Notes: generated by a model from the letters alone, not told the origin. Positions 34,010 to 45,980 are shown, counted from the stretch's first letter. The stretch is DNA of 64,000 nt from Charina bottae (GCA_023362775.1 JALMGJ010000002.1:61182914-61246913), one strand, 5' to 3'. Made by a program: numbers and translations.

Positions 34010-35410
34010 GGCGACGCTCTCCTGCCTGCCTGGCGAGCGCTTCGGGGGGCGGCGGCGGAGGCCGTTGCAACGCGGGCGGAGGAAGAGGCGCTTGCTGCGG
34101 CGGCGACCAACCAACTTCCCCACCCGCCGACCTCGAAGAAGCGCTGCCCGACTCAGGCAAAAGTTGGAAGGCTCCCGAGGGCGGGAGGAGGAAAAATCAA
34201 TCGCCCTCCTCCAGCGCCGGCCATCAGAGTTTGGGGGCGGGATCCAATCGCATGGAAGGGGCGGGGGTGAGTTCAGCTGCGGAAGAGCCACACTCAAGGG
34301 GCCAAAGAGCCGCATCTGGCTCGCGAGCTGCCATTTCTGACCCTTGCTCTAGGCGGCTTACAATCATGTAAATTCAATTATACAATCATATTATATTACC
34401 CGCGTGATTAGGGAGGGGGTGAGGGAACTGGCTCTTCAACCGCAGGTCAGACTACATGTCCCAGGAACCTTTGCTTCTGAGCCGGCTGCTGACATCCAGG
34501 AAGTTGTCATTTTTCGGGATCCGCCGTCTTCTGCTGCCCTCCGCCGCCATCCACGTGGACCAACTTTCTTCTTGGTCTGAGGGCGACCCTCCGAGAAGGA
34601 CGCCAGCAAATTGGCCCATGTGAGTGGTCCCCATTCATCTACTTGCCGGTGGCTTTCGATCAGCTGGGTGGGCTGGAGCTGGGGCTAGTGACGGGAGCTC
34701 ACCCCGCCACGCGGATTCGAACTCTAACGGCTCAGCGGTTTAACCCGCTGAGCCACCGCGCCCCTTTGACATTGTCTTCCTCCCAGCCAGCTGCAAATGC
34801 AGCTGATTGCCAATGCAATCTGTGTTTGTTTATTATTTATTAATTTTTTACACTGCCTGACTCCCAATGTTCTCTAGCTTTGATTCAAACTGGAGCTGTC
34901 TTAAACCCTGCTGAGTGGATGGTCTCCAGCACTTGGTTCCATTCTAATAGCAGCCCCTGCTCTGATTGGCTGTAGTGCCCGGTAAGCCATACCCCCTCCC
35001 CTCCAGCAAGAGGGCGGCCAGGCTGCTATGTTCTCCACTGGTCAGCAGGCATATTTTTTTTAAAAAAAAACCTTCCAATTAATCCAACAATGGCCTTCCT
35101 CATCTTTGCTTTCCATTCAACACTTTCATCTCCCAATTTGGGTTTCTGCCTAGTCTAGATAAAGCCTGTTCCCCTTGCTTTTCCATCCCATGCCACAGCA
35201 CCGCAAAGCCTCCCTTCTCCTTAAAAAACAGTTGCAACGTAGGAACATCGCTACTGTGTTTCTATGAGCTGAACTATTATTTCTTTCTTGCTACCATGGA
35301 CCTACAAGAGGAACACAGGGAGAAAGAACAACCTGGTCCCCTGTTGCTTTGATTACTGTAGCATCAGAGCAACAATAGTACCATAAGGGGAAAAACAAAC
35401 CCAAAGGAGA

Positions 35411-35831
35411 TACAGGTAGACCTTGGTTTACGACCATTTGTTCAGCAACTGTTCAAAGTTACAAAGGCACTGAACAAATGGTACTTATGACCGGTCCTCG
35501 GAGTTCTGGCCATTGCAGCATCCCCACAGTCACGTGATTGCTTGGTGCCTGGCTCACAATTATGACATTGTGGTGAGCCATGGTCACGTGATCATGATTT
35601 CTGACATTCCCTACCAGCTTCCTACAACCAAAGTTAATGGGGAGGCCAGCAGGAAGTCAGAAGTCACGATCACGTGAGGCCCTTGCTTAATGACCCATAC
35701 GGTCCTCGCTTAACAATGGCAATCGGGAGTGCCGGAATTGCTGTTGCTAAGCAATACGGTCATGTGACATCGCACTTTATGACTGCATTGCTTACTGATG
35801 GAAATTCCTTGCAACCCGAGGACCACCTGTA
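35411..35831. mobile_element. TACAGGTAG-type MITE, copy 2, with three TCACGTGA octamers
   Basis: The ends TACAGGTAGACCTTGG and (reverse) TACAGGTGGTCCTCGG are inverted repeats. It is the same family as 31481-31870. TCACGTGA occurs at 35530-35537, 35584-35591 and 35670-35677. There is no ORF. Confidence 0.75.
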
Positions 35832-36986
35832 ATGTGGAAATGGGGTGTAAGTCATCCATGTGTGTAAAGGCAAAGCAAGGCAAGGGGACTTGCCTTGGTG
35901 AGGAAGGAACAATTCCTAAAAGGAAAAGTCAGGCATTGCTAGACTGGTGCACAAAGGATGGGAGAGGCAAGCAACAGGGAAATTACAAATCAGGTCTTGC
36001 AATGGCTATAGTCTGGACTAAGACAACCCTGAGCCCATTGTTAAGCCACCACAATCCAGACTGGAATTTCTGAAGGCAGCTTAAACAGCTGGGAACAGCA
36101 CGGGAGGCAAGCATTAGGCTGCAGCGTGGAATTGCTCAGAGTGCAATGGGATTTAATGGGATTTAAGTACAGGCTGAAGATTCAGATAGAGTATCTTTAA
36201 GGGCGGGGGGGGGGGGACACCAGTTTTTGAATGTACCACATTCTTAACCAGGCATCCGTACAGAAGTAGTGAAATGAGGACAGAATGGCTGCATGTTTCT
36301 CAGTGGTCACCAGCCATAACTTTTTGGTTAGTAAATGACCAATAAATAATGTCTCAATACAGAAACAGCTGGAAGGTCTTGCAGCATACCCTTTCTTCTA
36401 TCTCAGCTTAGGATCCTATCGAAATCAGTAAGGTTTTCAAAAAGAACAAGAGGAACTGGAGTAGTGCTCAATCAGAGAAGCAGAGGTTTAGCTTTGAGTT
36501 CTGGAAAGTGCCTTTGGGTGATGCTTCTATGGAGATCTGATGTGATGCAATAAAATCTGGTCTTGGTGAGATGTGATCTGCATCTTAGCATATGTATGCT
36601 TTACTCAATAAACCATTATTAAACAAACTATAGCTTAGTGTCATATGTGAACCTAGCCATTAAGTCACCAGTGATCACTTTTTCCAAAGGAAATGAAGCC
36701 TGAGTAAGTCTTGTCCTTGGTACTTTGATATTGATCTGATAATTGGGGTGGTGGTGGTTAACATAGTCTGATCTCTCTCCTGTAGGTCATGAAATTTATT
36801 TTTTATTTTTATTTATTTAATTAATTTATTCCCCGCCCATCTCCCATGCAAGGGACTCTGGGCGGGTTACAATAATTAAAATTTAAAAAATTAAAAACTA
36901 TACAAAATAGAAGATATATAAAATATATCCGATATAAAATAAATAAAATCCAAGATGGATTGGGGACCGTAGGATAGATCGTATTA

Positions 36987-38630
36987 CTACGGGGCCAGCC
37001 AACCCCAGGAGGCACTGCCACCTCTGTTGTCCCAGGCCAGGCGGCAGAGCCAGGTCTTAATGGCCTTCCGAAAGGCCAGGAGTGAAGGGGCCAGTCTCAC
37101 CTCCGGGGGCAAGATGTTCCATAAGGCGGGCGCTGTCGCAGAGAAGGCACGCCTCCTGGACCCCGCTAGATGGAATTCTCTTGTTGAGGGGGTCTGAAGC
37201 ATGCCCTCTCTGCATGCACGGGTGGGGCAGGCCGACGTCATCGGGACGAGATGGTCCCTCAGGTATCCTGGCCCTATGCCATATAGGGCTTTAAAGGTAA
37301 TCACCAACACCTTGAATTGGACCCGGAAGCAAACTGGCAACCAATGCAGCTCGCGTAGCAGAGGTGTTACATGTGCCGATCTTATGGCACCCGTAACTGC
37401 TCGCGCCGCTGCATTCTGTACCAGCTGAAGCTTCCGGATACTCTTCAAGGGTAGCCACATGTAGAGCGCATTACAGTAGTCTATGCGGGAGATGACAAGG
37501 GGGTGAGTGACTGTTCGGAGGGCCTCCCGATCCAGGAAAGGGCGTAACTGGCGCACAACTCGAAGTTGTGCAAAGGCCCTCCTGGCCACGACTGCCACCT
37601 GCTCTTTGAGCAGGAGTCGCGAGTCCAGGAGGACCCCCAGATTCCGCACTGGATCCAAGTGAGGTAGTGCAACCCCACCCAGAACCAAAGATGACAACTT
37701 CCCGGATCTAGGGGGGCCATCAATCCATAGCCACTCCGTCTTACCAGGGTTCAGTTGAAGCCTGTTGTTCCCCATCCAGACCCCCACAGCCTCCAGACAC
37801 TGAGATAAGGCATTGACCGCATCACCTACTTCACCCGGGATGGAGATTTATAACTGGGTATCATCAGCATATTGGTGATACCTCATCCCGTAGTGACGGA
37901 TGATCTCGCCCAGCGGCTTCATGTAGATGTTGAACAGGAGAGGAGAGAGAACCGACCCCTGCGGCACCCCATAAGACAGGGGTCGCGGGTCAGCTCTCTC
38001 CTCCCCTATCAACACCGACTGGGAACGGCCCTGGAGGAAGGAGGCGAACCAGCGCAAAACCACGCCGCCCGCCCCCAACTCCCTGAGCCGCCCCAAGAGT
38101 ATACCATGGTCGACGGTATCAAAAGCCGTTGAGAGATCTAAGAGAGCCAGGATGGACGCACTCCCTCCATCCCACTCTCGCCAGAGATCATCCATAAGCG
38201 CGACCAATGCGGTCTCTGTCCCATATCCCGGCCTGAAACCTGACTGAAAAGGGTCCAGATAATCCGTTTCCTCCAGAATCCTCTGGAGTTGCAATGCCAC
38301 CACCTTCTCAACCACCTTTCCCAAAAAGGGAAGGTGGGAGACTGGGCGAAAATTGCCCAGGATAGTAGGGTCCAGGAATGGTTTCTTGAGGAGGGGGTGC
38401 ACCAGCGCCTCCTTAAAGGCAGCCGGAAACACCCCCTCACTCAAGGATGAATTTATAATCGCCAGGACCCAGCCACATGTCACCTCCCTAGCTGATTTCA
38501 CCAACCAGGAGGGACATGGGTCAAGTTGGCATGTGGTGGCATTTACAATCCCAAGGATCCTGTCTACTTCATCAGGCCCAACAGGATCAAACTGCTCCCA
38601 GATAACATGGTAAGTACGAGCCTCTGGCAC
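36987..38630 (-). pseudogene. CR1/L2 reverse transcriptase, one nonsense codon
   Basis: One frame runs 547 codons, broken only by TAA at 37848-37850 directly after the catalytic box. Motifs in order: FRPVSHLPFLGKVVEK, QSGFRPGYGTETAL, LLDLSTAFDTVDH (catalytic Asp), YGVPQGSVLSPLLFNIYM, YHQYADDTQL (catalytic Asp pair), then NNRLQLNPGKTEWLW, HVTPLLRELHWLPVCF and APALWNILPPEVR. Little else is decayed, so the insertion is probably fairly young. Confidence 0.9.
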
Positions 38631-39100
38631 CTCCAGAATACCTGAAGGACTGTCTTATCCCCATTTTATCGACCCGCCCCACCAGGTCATTCAGAGAGGG
38701 CCTGCAATGAACCCCATCAATCAAAGAATGTCATCTGATGGGGTCTAGGAGACGGGCCTTCTCTGTGGTAGCACCCACACTGTGGAACATCTTGCCCCCA
38801 GAGTTGAGGCAGATCTCCTCCCTCCCGACCTTTAGGAAAGAGCTGAAGACCTGGTTTTGCCGCCTGGCATGGGAAGGAGGAAAGGATAGTTCCTCATGGG
38901 GGTGGCTAATTCCTTAACTTCATAATGTCCTTCGTTTTTAATTCCACCATCCATCTGGATTTATAATTATTTATTATTTTATATACTGTACATTGATGTT
39001 TTATATTTTATTTTAACTATTTTATTGTAAACCGCCCAGAGTTCCCCGTTGGGGGAGATGGGCGGTTATATAAATTTAATTAAATAAAAAAATAAATCTC
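38631..39100 (+). mobile_element. Nested CR1/L2-type 3' fragment, opposite orientation
   Basis: Plus-strand 3' end inserted in the minus-strand LINE: coding remnant RRAFSVVAPTLWNILPPELR (about 38755-38815), FRKELKTWFCRLAWEGG, then the 3' UTR with AACCGCCCAGAG and the AAATAAAAAAATAAA-type tail. The interrupted host sequence resumes at CTCCCCAGATC. TCC-containing ends on both sides suggest a short TSD. Confidence 0.85.
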
Positions 39101-39208
39101 CCCAGATCTTGTCTCATGCTTGGAGTCCAACTTGGAATGAATCTGAGCGATTTTGTCCTGCAGATGCTCAGAAAACTCTTCCGATCTGCCCTGTAAATGG
39201 GTCTCCCC

Positions 39209-40578
39209 TTACTCCCGACCCAAAAGCGATCTTGTAATCTTAAACAGGGCCGTCGGACGGCATTCTGCGGATGCAATAAGAGCAGAGAAATATTCACGTT
39301 TCGCCGCTCTTACAGCCACAAGGTAGGCCTTAACTGTGGCTCTAGATTGTGTTCGGTCAGATTCAGTCTTCGTCTTTCTCCAGCGGCGCTCTAGACGTCT
39401 CTTAACCCTCTTCAAAGCCCTCAACTCCTCCATAAACCACGGAGAGTGATGGGCCGAACAGGGCTGGAGAGGTCTCATAGGCGCGATCTTGTCCAGGGCT
39501 CCAGCTGCTGCCTTATTCCAGGCTGCAGCCAGGACCTCCACTGGACCGTGAAGCAAGTCCTCAGGAATAACCCCCAGCTCCTTCTGAAACCTCACTGGGT
39601 CCATCAGTCGCCGGGGGCGGACCAATCAAATAGGTCCCGCCTCCCTGTGGAGTGGGGCAGCACAAGAGAGTCTCAGGGTCACCAGGGCGTGGTCTGACCA
39701 TGACAATGGGGAAAGATGTAACTCTCCCCTCAGATCACATTGCCACTGCTCGGACAAGAAAACTAAATCCGGAGTGAGACCACTGTCACGAGTCGGGTCA
39801 CGAATAATCTGAGACAGGCCCATAGCTGCCATGGTAGCCATGAACTCCCGGGCCGCCTCCAAGGACCGTCCCAGGGATGGCAGATTGAAGTCCCCCAGAA
39901 CCATAAATCTGGGAAACTCCACCGCCAACCCCGAGACAGCCTCGAGCAGCTCAGGCAGGGAGGTTGCTACGCAGCAGGGAGGCTGGTACAGCAGCAACAC
40001 TCCCAACTGTTCTCGTGAACCCAACTTGAAAAACAGGGTCTCACATCCGGTCACTTGTGGAGCAGCGCCCCTGAAGGCCACAAGGGACTCTCAGATGACA
40101 ACTGCCACCCCTCCTCCCCTCCCCGGTGTCTCAGCTGATGCCACACTCGAAACCCGGCTGGGCACATTTCCGAGAGGGCTACTCCCCCCTCTGGGCCCAG
40201 CCAGGTCTCGGTAATACACACCAGGTCGGCCCCTTCCTCTGTGATTAAATCAGTTATAAGGGGGGCCTTGTTATTCACCGACCTGGCGTTCAGCAGCAGC
40301 AATCGGAGACCGGAGCCCACGAGGATCTGCTTACCAGGGCCTGGGTATGAACACGGTGGGCCGGAATGCACCACCGGTAACAAACACCGGGGGTGCCTTC
40401 CCTGATAATGGCTTGCCCTCCGGTTCCCGTCATACCGTCCCCTGCCCGTCACCACCTGAATCAATTGGCCCGCCACACAGCCCCCAGAGATTCCCGGCTC
40501 TGGCCTAGTAGCCTCCACTCCCAGGCCACCGGAATTCCTGGGTCTAATCAAGGGTCCCTTATCCCATTCATCCATCAT
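39209..40578 (-). pseudogene. CR1/L2 apurinic-type endonuclease and linker, broken
   Basis: The first frame (40051-40578) holds the endonuclease start LLLLNARSVNNKAPLITDLI and CITETWL (catalytic Glu). After a frameshift near 40060 the second (39626-40081) has FMVLGDFNLP and the C-terminal SWSDHALV (catalytic Asp-His). A TGA at 39626-39628 interrupts the same frame before the linker VRPRRLMDPVRFQKELGVIP. The enzyme nicks target DNA for target-primed reverse transcription in active relatives. Confidence 0.85.
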
Positions 40579-42139
40579 CCAATCTCATACAATGTCGGGT
40601 AGCGGCAAGACCCCCCAGCGCACCAGCTCTCGCTCTCGGGGCTGGTAGGGTCCAGCACCACCCCCACTCACACTCTGCACCTCTCCCTCAACTTCTCTTC
40701 AACCTCTCCCTGGTCAGGGAGAGGTACCAACACTCACCAGCAATCACTCCTATCCCACCTGACTCTCACCCAGGGGGGTACTCTTACAAAACCATACAAA
40801 CTTGGCTCCCCCCCACCTCATCTCTCACCCGGGGAGGTCCACGTTCATACCAAGGGACCCCTACAAACCCTCTGCTGCCTCAGCCTGAATGGGACGATAT
40901 CCAGATCTTCATGGGGGTTATTTTTCTTACACCCTGATCTCCTGGGCTCCAGCCTCCGCAACATCTGCACTTTCCAGGGCCGCAGGGTTCGCCCCCAACT
41001 CCAGCCAGTTCTAACATTAAAAGCTTCCGAACCCCCTCTAGAATCGGCCCAGGAAAAAAGTCCAGTTTGTCTGCTTGTCTGCGGGGGGGGGGGGGGGGGG
41101 GCGACTCAACCGAGGACTCCGTTGCACCAGCTGGGCTCCCCTCTGTACCACGCCGGCTCTGCTAGGCCCCACCGACTCCACCGGCCTAGTTCGAACTCCG
41201 ACGGTCTCCAGCCTCTAGCAATCGAAATCAGAGGCCTCCGGCAGCTTCCAGCAGCCCTCGGTAGACTAGCCCCGCAAGCGCTGCCGGCCCAGCTTGAAGA
41301 CCAACAGCTAACAGCATCCAGCTGCCTCCTGCAGCCTCCCACAATCTCCGGTCTTCGGTGGACTCCAGGCCCTCACCAGTTCCACCGGCCTCACTCCACC
41401 GGTCCAGCCCGAACCTCAAAAGCCTCTGCGGTCTTTGGCTTCCAACAGACTTCGGAAGCCTACGGCATCTTTGGCAGTTCACTGGGCTTCCTCGTGCAGA
41501 TTCACGGAGCTCCGACCCGGACACAGGCCTCGCCCCAATTCTTCCCCAGTTCTTCCCCCCCCGGAGAAAGCCACTCACCACCGGCAACACCACCTCTCCA
41601 ATGCTTTAGACAGGATGTAACTAGCTATCATTTCATCTCTCTGAATGCAAGGTACAAACTGGACCCAATATAATACTAAAGAGTCTTCCTGTTGAAAACC
41701 CTAGTTATGCTGTACTTCTATTCTTGGTTTTCACATTACATTAATTATATTTGAAGGATAATTGTATGTCTAGTTTTCTCTTACCATGGTGTGTCAGTTC
41801 AGCTGTGGTGATTAGTGAACCATCATTTCTACTTTAGCATGTTATATGAATTCACTAAGGTGTGCTCAACAAGCCTTGGTTAAATAAGTCATGACTCACC
41901 ACAATTTGTAAACGCAGCCTTCATCTGAAGTATGTAAGTAGCCAATTCCTCGAGAATTCCTAAGAGGGCCTTAATAGTTCACTGAATCTGCAAACAAGGC
42001 TGTTTTACCTACTTCTTATAAACTCTATAAACTTCCAAGAATCTAATCTTAGAATTCATACTTGGTGGTATGGCCTTGTTAACCACAGAACATTCCTAAA
42101 ACTTATATATATATACGGTAAGTTTTACTTTAATTGTGC

Positions 42140-42314
<175 letters not shown>

Positions 42315-42928
42315 CAATTAAAGTTTACTATGATGTTATACTGCATTTAACCTGAGACACCACCTTGGAAAGCACAATGTCATATCATTTAGTGTGAAAG
42401 AACTTCTACACTGCCATCATTCCTACTCCCTAATCCCTCCAAAGTAGTTCAAAGCCAACCTGTGATAATCTTCACATTTGCCAACCTCTTAGAATACACA
42501 AGGATTACCATGATCCAGTAAGGGCTCCCACCAGCTGACCAATAGTGAATGCAAAGAATGTCATTCAATCAAGGCCCCTCCCCTGAGCAGTCATGGGTCC
42601 AAGAATAATAAAAATCCCTCTATTTGACCAAGTGGGAAAGGAGAATAAATTGCCAGCACATCCTTCTATCCATTTTGTTATGGGAGAGGCCCTTTTCTTC
42701 AAAATCAGGTAAAATCAAACTGGGCTGGGAATGATTCTTTCATATGATTATGAGTATCCATAACAGACCAAGAACTGAAACAAAACTATCATGCTATGTT
42801 GCTACACTGCATTCTTTCTATCTTTTAAAAAAGACAGCATGACCTCTATAAAGTTAGAACTATAGTTTAACTAACCTGTTTGAAATTCTCTTTCTTAGAA
42901 TTGATCAGACAAAATATAGCAAGCAAGA

Positions 42929-42987
42929 TTCATTCATTCATTCATTCATTCATTCATTCATTCATTCATTCATTCATTCATTCATTC
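42929..42987. repeat. (ATTC)n tetranucleotide repeat
   Basis: About fifteen units of ATTC, directly adjoining the 3' end of the CR1/L2 copy that starts at 42976. It probably grew from the LINE tail. Confidence 0.95.
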
Positions 42988-45420
42988 ACATTTATATAGC
43001 TGCCCATATCACAAATGTGACTATGGATGGTATACAATAAAAACAGACCATAAAAAGAAACAAACATTAAAAATTATTCCATAATAAAAACAATATTATT
43101 TTAAAAGACTAGGAGAGAGTATCTTTGATGTTACATACAATGTAGCCATTTCACCAGTTTTCCATTTCCCTGAGGTCCCCAAACCTGCTGACATAGCCAC
43201 GTTTTGAGGGACTTCTGGAAGGTTGGCAGAGATGAGGCCAATCTCACCTCGGGGGAATGATGTTCCACAGGGTGGGTGCCATGGCAGAAAAGGCTCGTCT
43301 CCTGGGTCCCGCCAGATGGAACTCCTTAACAGATGGGACCTGCAACATACCCCTTCTGCCGGACCTGATGGGACAGGCAAACATAATCAGGAAGAGGTCC
43401 CTCAAGTACCCGGCCCCATGCCATGAAGGGCTTTAAAGGTCAAAATCAGCACCTTGAATTGGACCCAGAAGCAAACTAGTCGGGAGTCAGGCAACATATA
43501 AATTTAATATATTATTACTATTAACTGGCAACCAATGCAGCTCGCAGAGCAGAGGTGTAACATGTGCCTTTCTAGGGGCACACATAACTGCCCGTGCCAC
43601 TGCACTTTGTACCAGATGAAGCTTCAGAATACTCTTCAAGGGCAGACCCATGTAGAGCATATTGCAATAGTCCATCCAGGAGGTGACCAGGGCATGAATG
43701 ACCATGAACAGAGCTTCCCGATCCAGGAACAGGTGCAACTGGCACACAACACGAAGCTGTGTGAAGGCCATCCTAGCCACCAGGTCTGTTTGGGGCAGTG
43801 CAACCCCATCCAGTACCAAAGGTGGCAAAGTCCTAGAACCAGAAGGCTCCCAAACTCAAAGTCACTCAGTCTTGCCAGGGTTCAGCTGAAACCTGTTGTT
43901 CCCCATCCACCCCCCCCCCCCCCGCAAGCACCGGGATAGGACATCAACAGCATCACTTAATTTACCATGGCTGGAGATATATAATTGGGTATCATCAGTG
44001 TACTAACGATACCTCACCCCATGGCAATGGATGATCTCACCCAGCAGCTTCATGTAGATGTTAAATAGGAGCAGAGAGAGCACTGAACCCTGTGGCACCC
44101 CACATAGTAGGGCTGATGGCAGAATATCTTGCCCCCAATCAACACTGACTGGTATCAACACCAGAGAAAGGAGGAGAACTAGCACAATACAGTGCTGTCC
44201 ACCCTCAATCCCCGGAATTGATCTAGAAGGATACCACGCTTGATGGTATCAAAGGCTGCTGAGAGGTAAAGTAGAGCAAGGATGGATGCACAATTGTCAT
44301 CCAGCTTTTGCCAGAGATCATCTAAAAGCACGACCAATGCCTTATTCCATCCCATACTCAGGCCTGAATCCTGACTGGAAGAGGTCCAGATAATCCACTT
44401 CATCCAGGGTCAAGGTGTTGCACAACCACCTTCTCAACCATCTTTCCCAAGAAGGGGAGGTTAGATACTAGATGAAAATTGTCCAGTATGGTAGGATCCA
44501 GCGATGGCTTCTTGAGGAGTGGGGAGAACCAGTGCCTCCTTAAGAGGTGGAGGAACAGCCCCCTCACTCAACTGACTACCACTAGAACCTATCCACATGA
44601 AACCCCTCGGGCAGCCTTAACTAGCCAGGAGGGGCATGGATCTAAGGAGCAGGTGGCTGAGCTCACAGTCATAAGTACCCTGTCCACTTCCTCAGACCCA
44701 ACAGGTTCGAATCATTCCCAGATAACAGAGCAAGACTCTGTCCTATCCTCAGCATTTCCTCAGCACCTACAACAAGGCCTGAATCAAACTGAGAATGAAT
44801 TTGAATGACTTCCTCCGACAGATGCTCAGCAAATTCTTCTACATGGCCTTGTAGGAGGATCTCTGAATCCCCTCTAAAAAAGTAAAGGTTCCCCCCCCCC
44901 CGCACAGTCGTGCAGTCGTGTCTGACTCTAGGGGCCAGTGCTCATCTCCGTTTGTTAGCTGAAGAGCCAGCGTTGTCCGAAGACGCTTCCACGGTCATGT
45001 GGCTGGCATGATGCAGCTCTAACCTGTGTTCAGTCCAGTTCATCCCTCGTTGAGAGCCGGTGGCCCTCTGTCTCTTCTCCCATTTCATCTCCCTCAATTC
45101 TTCTGTGAACCATAGAGATGGTGGGATCCACGCATAGGGAGAGGTTGCATAGGCATGATCCGATCTAAGACCTCGGCAGCCCTCTTATTTTGAGTGGCGA
45201 CCAAGGCCTCAGATGGACCATGCAGCAGACCAGCAGGAACAACCCCCAGCTCCCCCTCAAACCCATCAGGGCCAATCAGTTACTGAGGGCAGACTGATCT
45301 AATAGGTCCTGCTTCTCTGCAGTGGATAGTGGTGCCAGAGAATCCCATGCTATTCAGGGAGTGATCTGACCATGTTCCAGATCACATTGCCACTGCTCCA
45401 ACAGGAAAACCAGATCAGGT
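42976..45420 (-). mobile_element. Older CR1/L2-clade LINE copy with later insertions
   Basis: Minus-strand remnants occur in family order: APTLWNIIPPR-like end (about 43240), HVTPLLCELHWLPV (43520-43560), YCNMLYMGLPLK (43640-43690), GVPQGSVLSLLLFNIYMKLL (about 44045-44110), SILALLYLSAAFDTI (44240-44300) and the linker to 45420. It has many stops and frameshifts. It is interrupted by a 45-bp LINE-tail insertion (43477-43522) and a Sauria SINE fragment (44885-45013). Confidence 0.85.
44885..45013 (-). mobile_element. Sauria-type SINE fragment nested in CR1/L2
   Basis: The reverse strand reads GCCACATGACCGTGGAAGCG, TCTTCGGACAACGCTGGC, GGCCCCTAGAGTCAGACACG and the GGGGGAACCTTTAC end. The 5' half is missing. 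A C run (44891-44902) lies in the tail. Confidence 0.85.
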
Positions 45421-45938
45421 TCTTGTCAACCATATCAACTTTTTCCTTTATTCTTAGCATAATAAGGATAGAAACACATCTATTTTTTGGAAATATTGCC
45501 TTTTCCAATCAAATAACTAAATAAGCAGAATTCAGCTAACTTTCCTTTCCTCCAGTGTGCTTTCAAAAGAGGATGGAATGTAGCTAATTTCTTTATGGCC
45601 TCTTCTGCTCCAATGACAATGGACCTATCTTAAAATGTAACTGCTATTAAATTCCCCAAAGACTTAATCAAGAGCTCCAGTTAAAACTTAGCTGGCAACC
45701 TCTCATGGCTAGCAAAACCTAGATCTTTCTGGTGTCTTCAGATCATCTTCTCCCTCTGGATATCTGCATAGGGTAGATGGACCTCATGCTATTTCTTCCT
45801 TGTAGAGCAACCCCTATTCCAATTCTTGCAATCTGAGACTGCCTAATTCCAACCTGCTTCCTAGCCATCTTACTTTTTTCTCTCCTTCTCCAACTTCCCC
45901 ACAACCAATCCCCTGCTGACTTTTTAGTCCATGCTCAA

Positions 45939-45980
45939 CTCTCCCCCTCCCCCTCCCCCTCCCCCTCCCTCTCCCCCCAT
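45939..45980. repeat. (CCCCCT)n low-complexity repeat
   Basis: Six to seven imperfect CCCCCT units on plus. No other function seen. Confidence 0.9.

Larger units (their letters stand above)
32913..34346. mobile_element. GC-rich hAT element, copy C (1434 bp) with captured gene fragments
   Basis: Starts CAGGGGTCGGCAAACT and ends TTCTGACCCTTG. It is flanked by CTCTAGGC at 32905-32912 and 34347-34354. Both ends match copies A and B, including three GC-box/CCAAT minirepeats (about 32990-33100). The interior (about 33110-34240) is different cargo: on the minus strand a BCL2L10-like segment (33849-34009) and an unidentified coding-like segment, part of which is duplicated in inverse orientation. 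No transposase. Confidence 0.9.
32841..34766 (-). mobile_element. tRNA-headed SINE with CR1/L2-like tail, split by a hAT insertion
   Basis: The minus strand from about 34766 reads a tRNA-like head (GGGGCGCGGTGGCTCAGCGG, box B AGTTCGAATCC) and a Sauria-like body through AAGTAGATGAATGGG. It then diverges and ends not in a BovB tail but in TGTAAGCCGCCTAGAGCCC and GGGATAGGCAGGGTATAAAT plus an A/T-rich tail (32841-32880), like the CR1/L2 3' end. hAT copy C (32913-34346) sits in the tail. Borders are approximate and no TSD was found. Confidence 0.6.
36788..41610 (-). mobile_element. Near-full-length CR1/L2-clade LINE with nested insertion
   Basis: Minus-strand order from 5' to 3': GC-rich 5' UTR (about 40600-41610, with a G run at 41083-41101), endonuclease (39626-40578), linker (39209-39625), reverse transcriptase (37848-38630), C-terminal domain (36987-37787) and 3' UTR with the GGGACTCTGGGCGG block and ATTTA-type tail (36788-36987). 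A plus-strand fragment of a related element is inserted at about 38631-39100. The intact order makes it the best reference for the other copies in the window. The 5' border is set by the drop in GC content and is approximate. Confidence 0.88.

Noticed and set aside
33152..34315. A 387-codon minus-strand frame as an intact novel gene
   Set aside because: It crosses hAT terminal sequence and passes through two captured fragments in mixed frames. The BCL2L10-like part needs a frameshift. It is cargo of a transposon, not a gene.
34690..34766. A tRNA gene suggested by box A/box B on the minus strand
   Set aside because: It is the head of a SINE; no cloverleaf can be closed and SINE body sequence follows directly.
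42929..42987. CRISPR-like array from the regular repeat
   Set aside because: A simple ATTC tetranucleotide run without spacers in a vertebrate genome.
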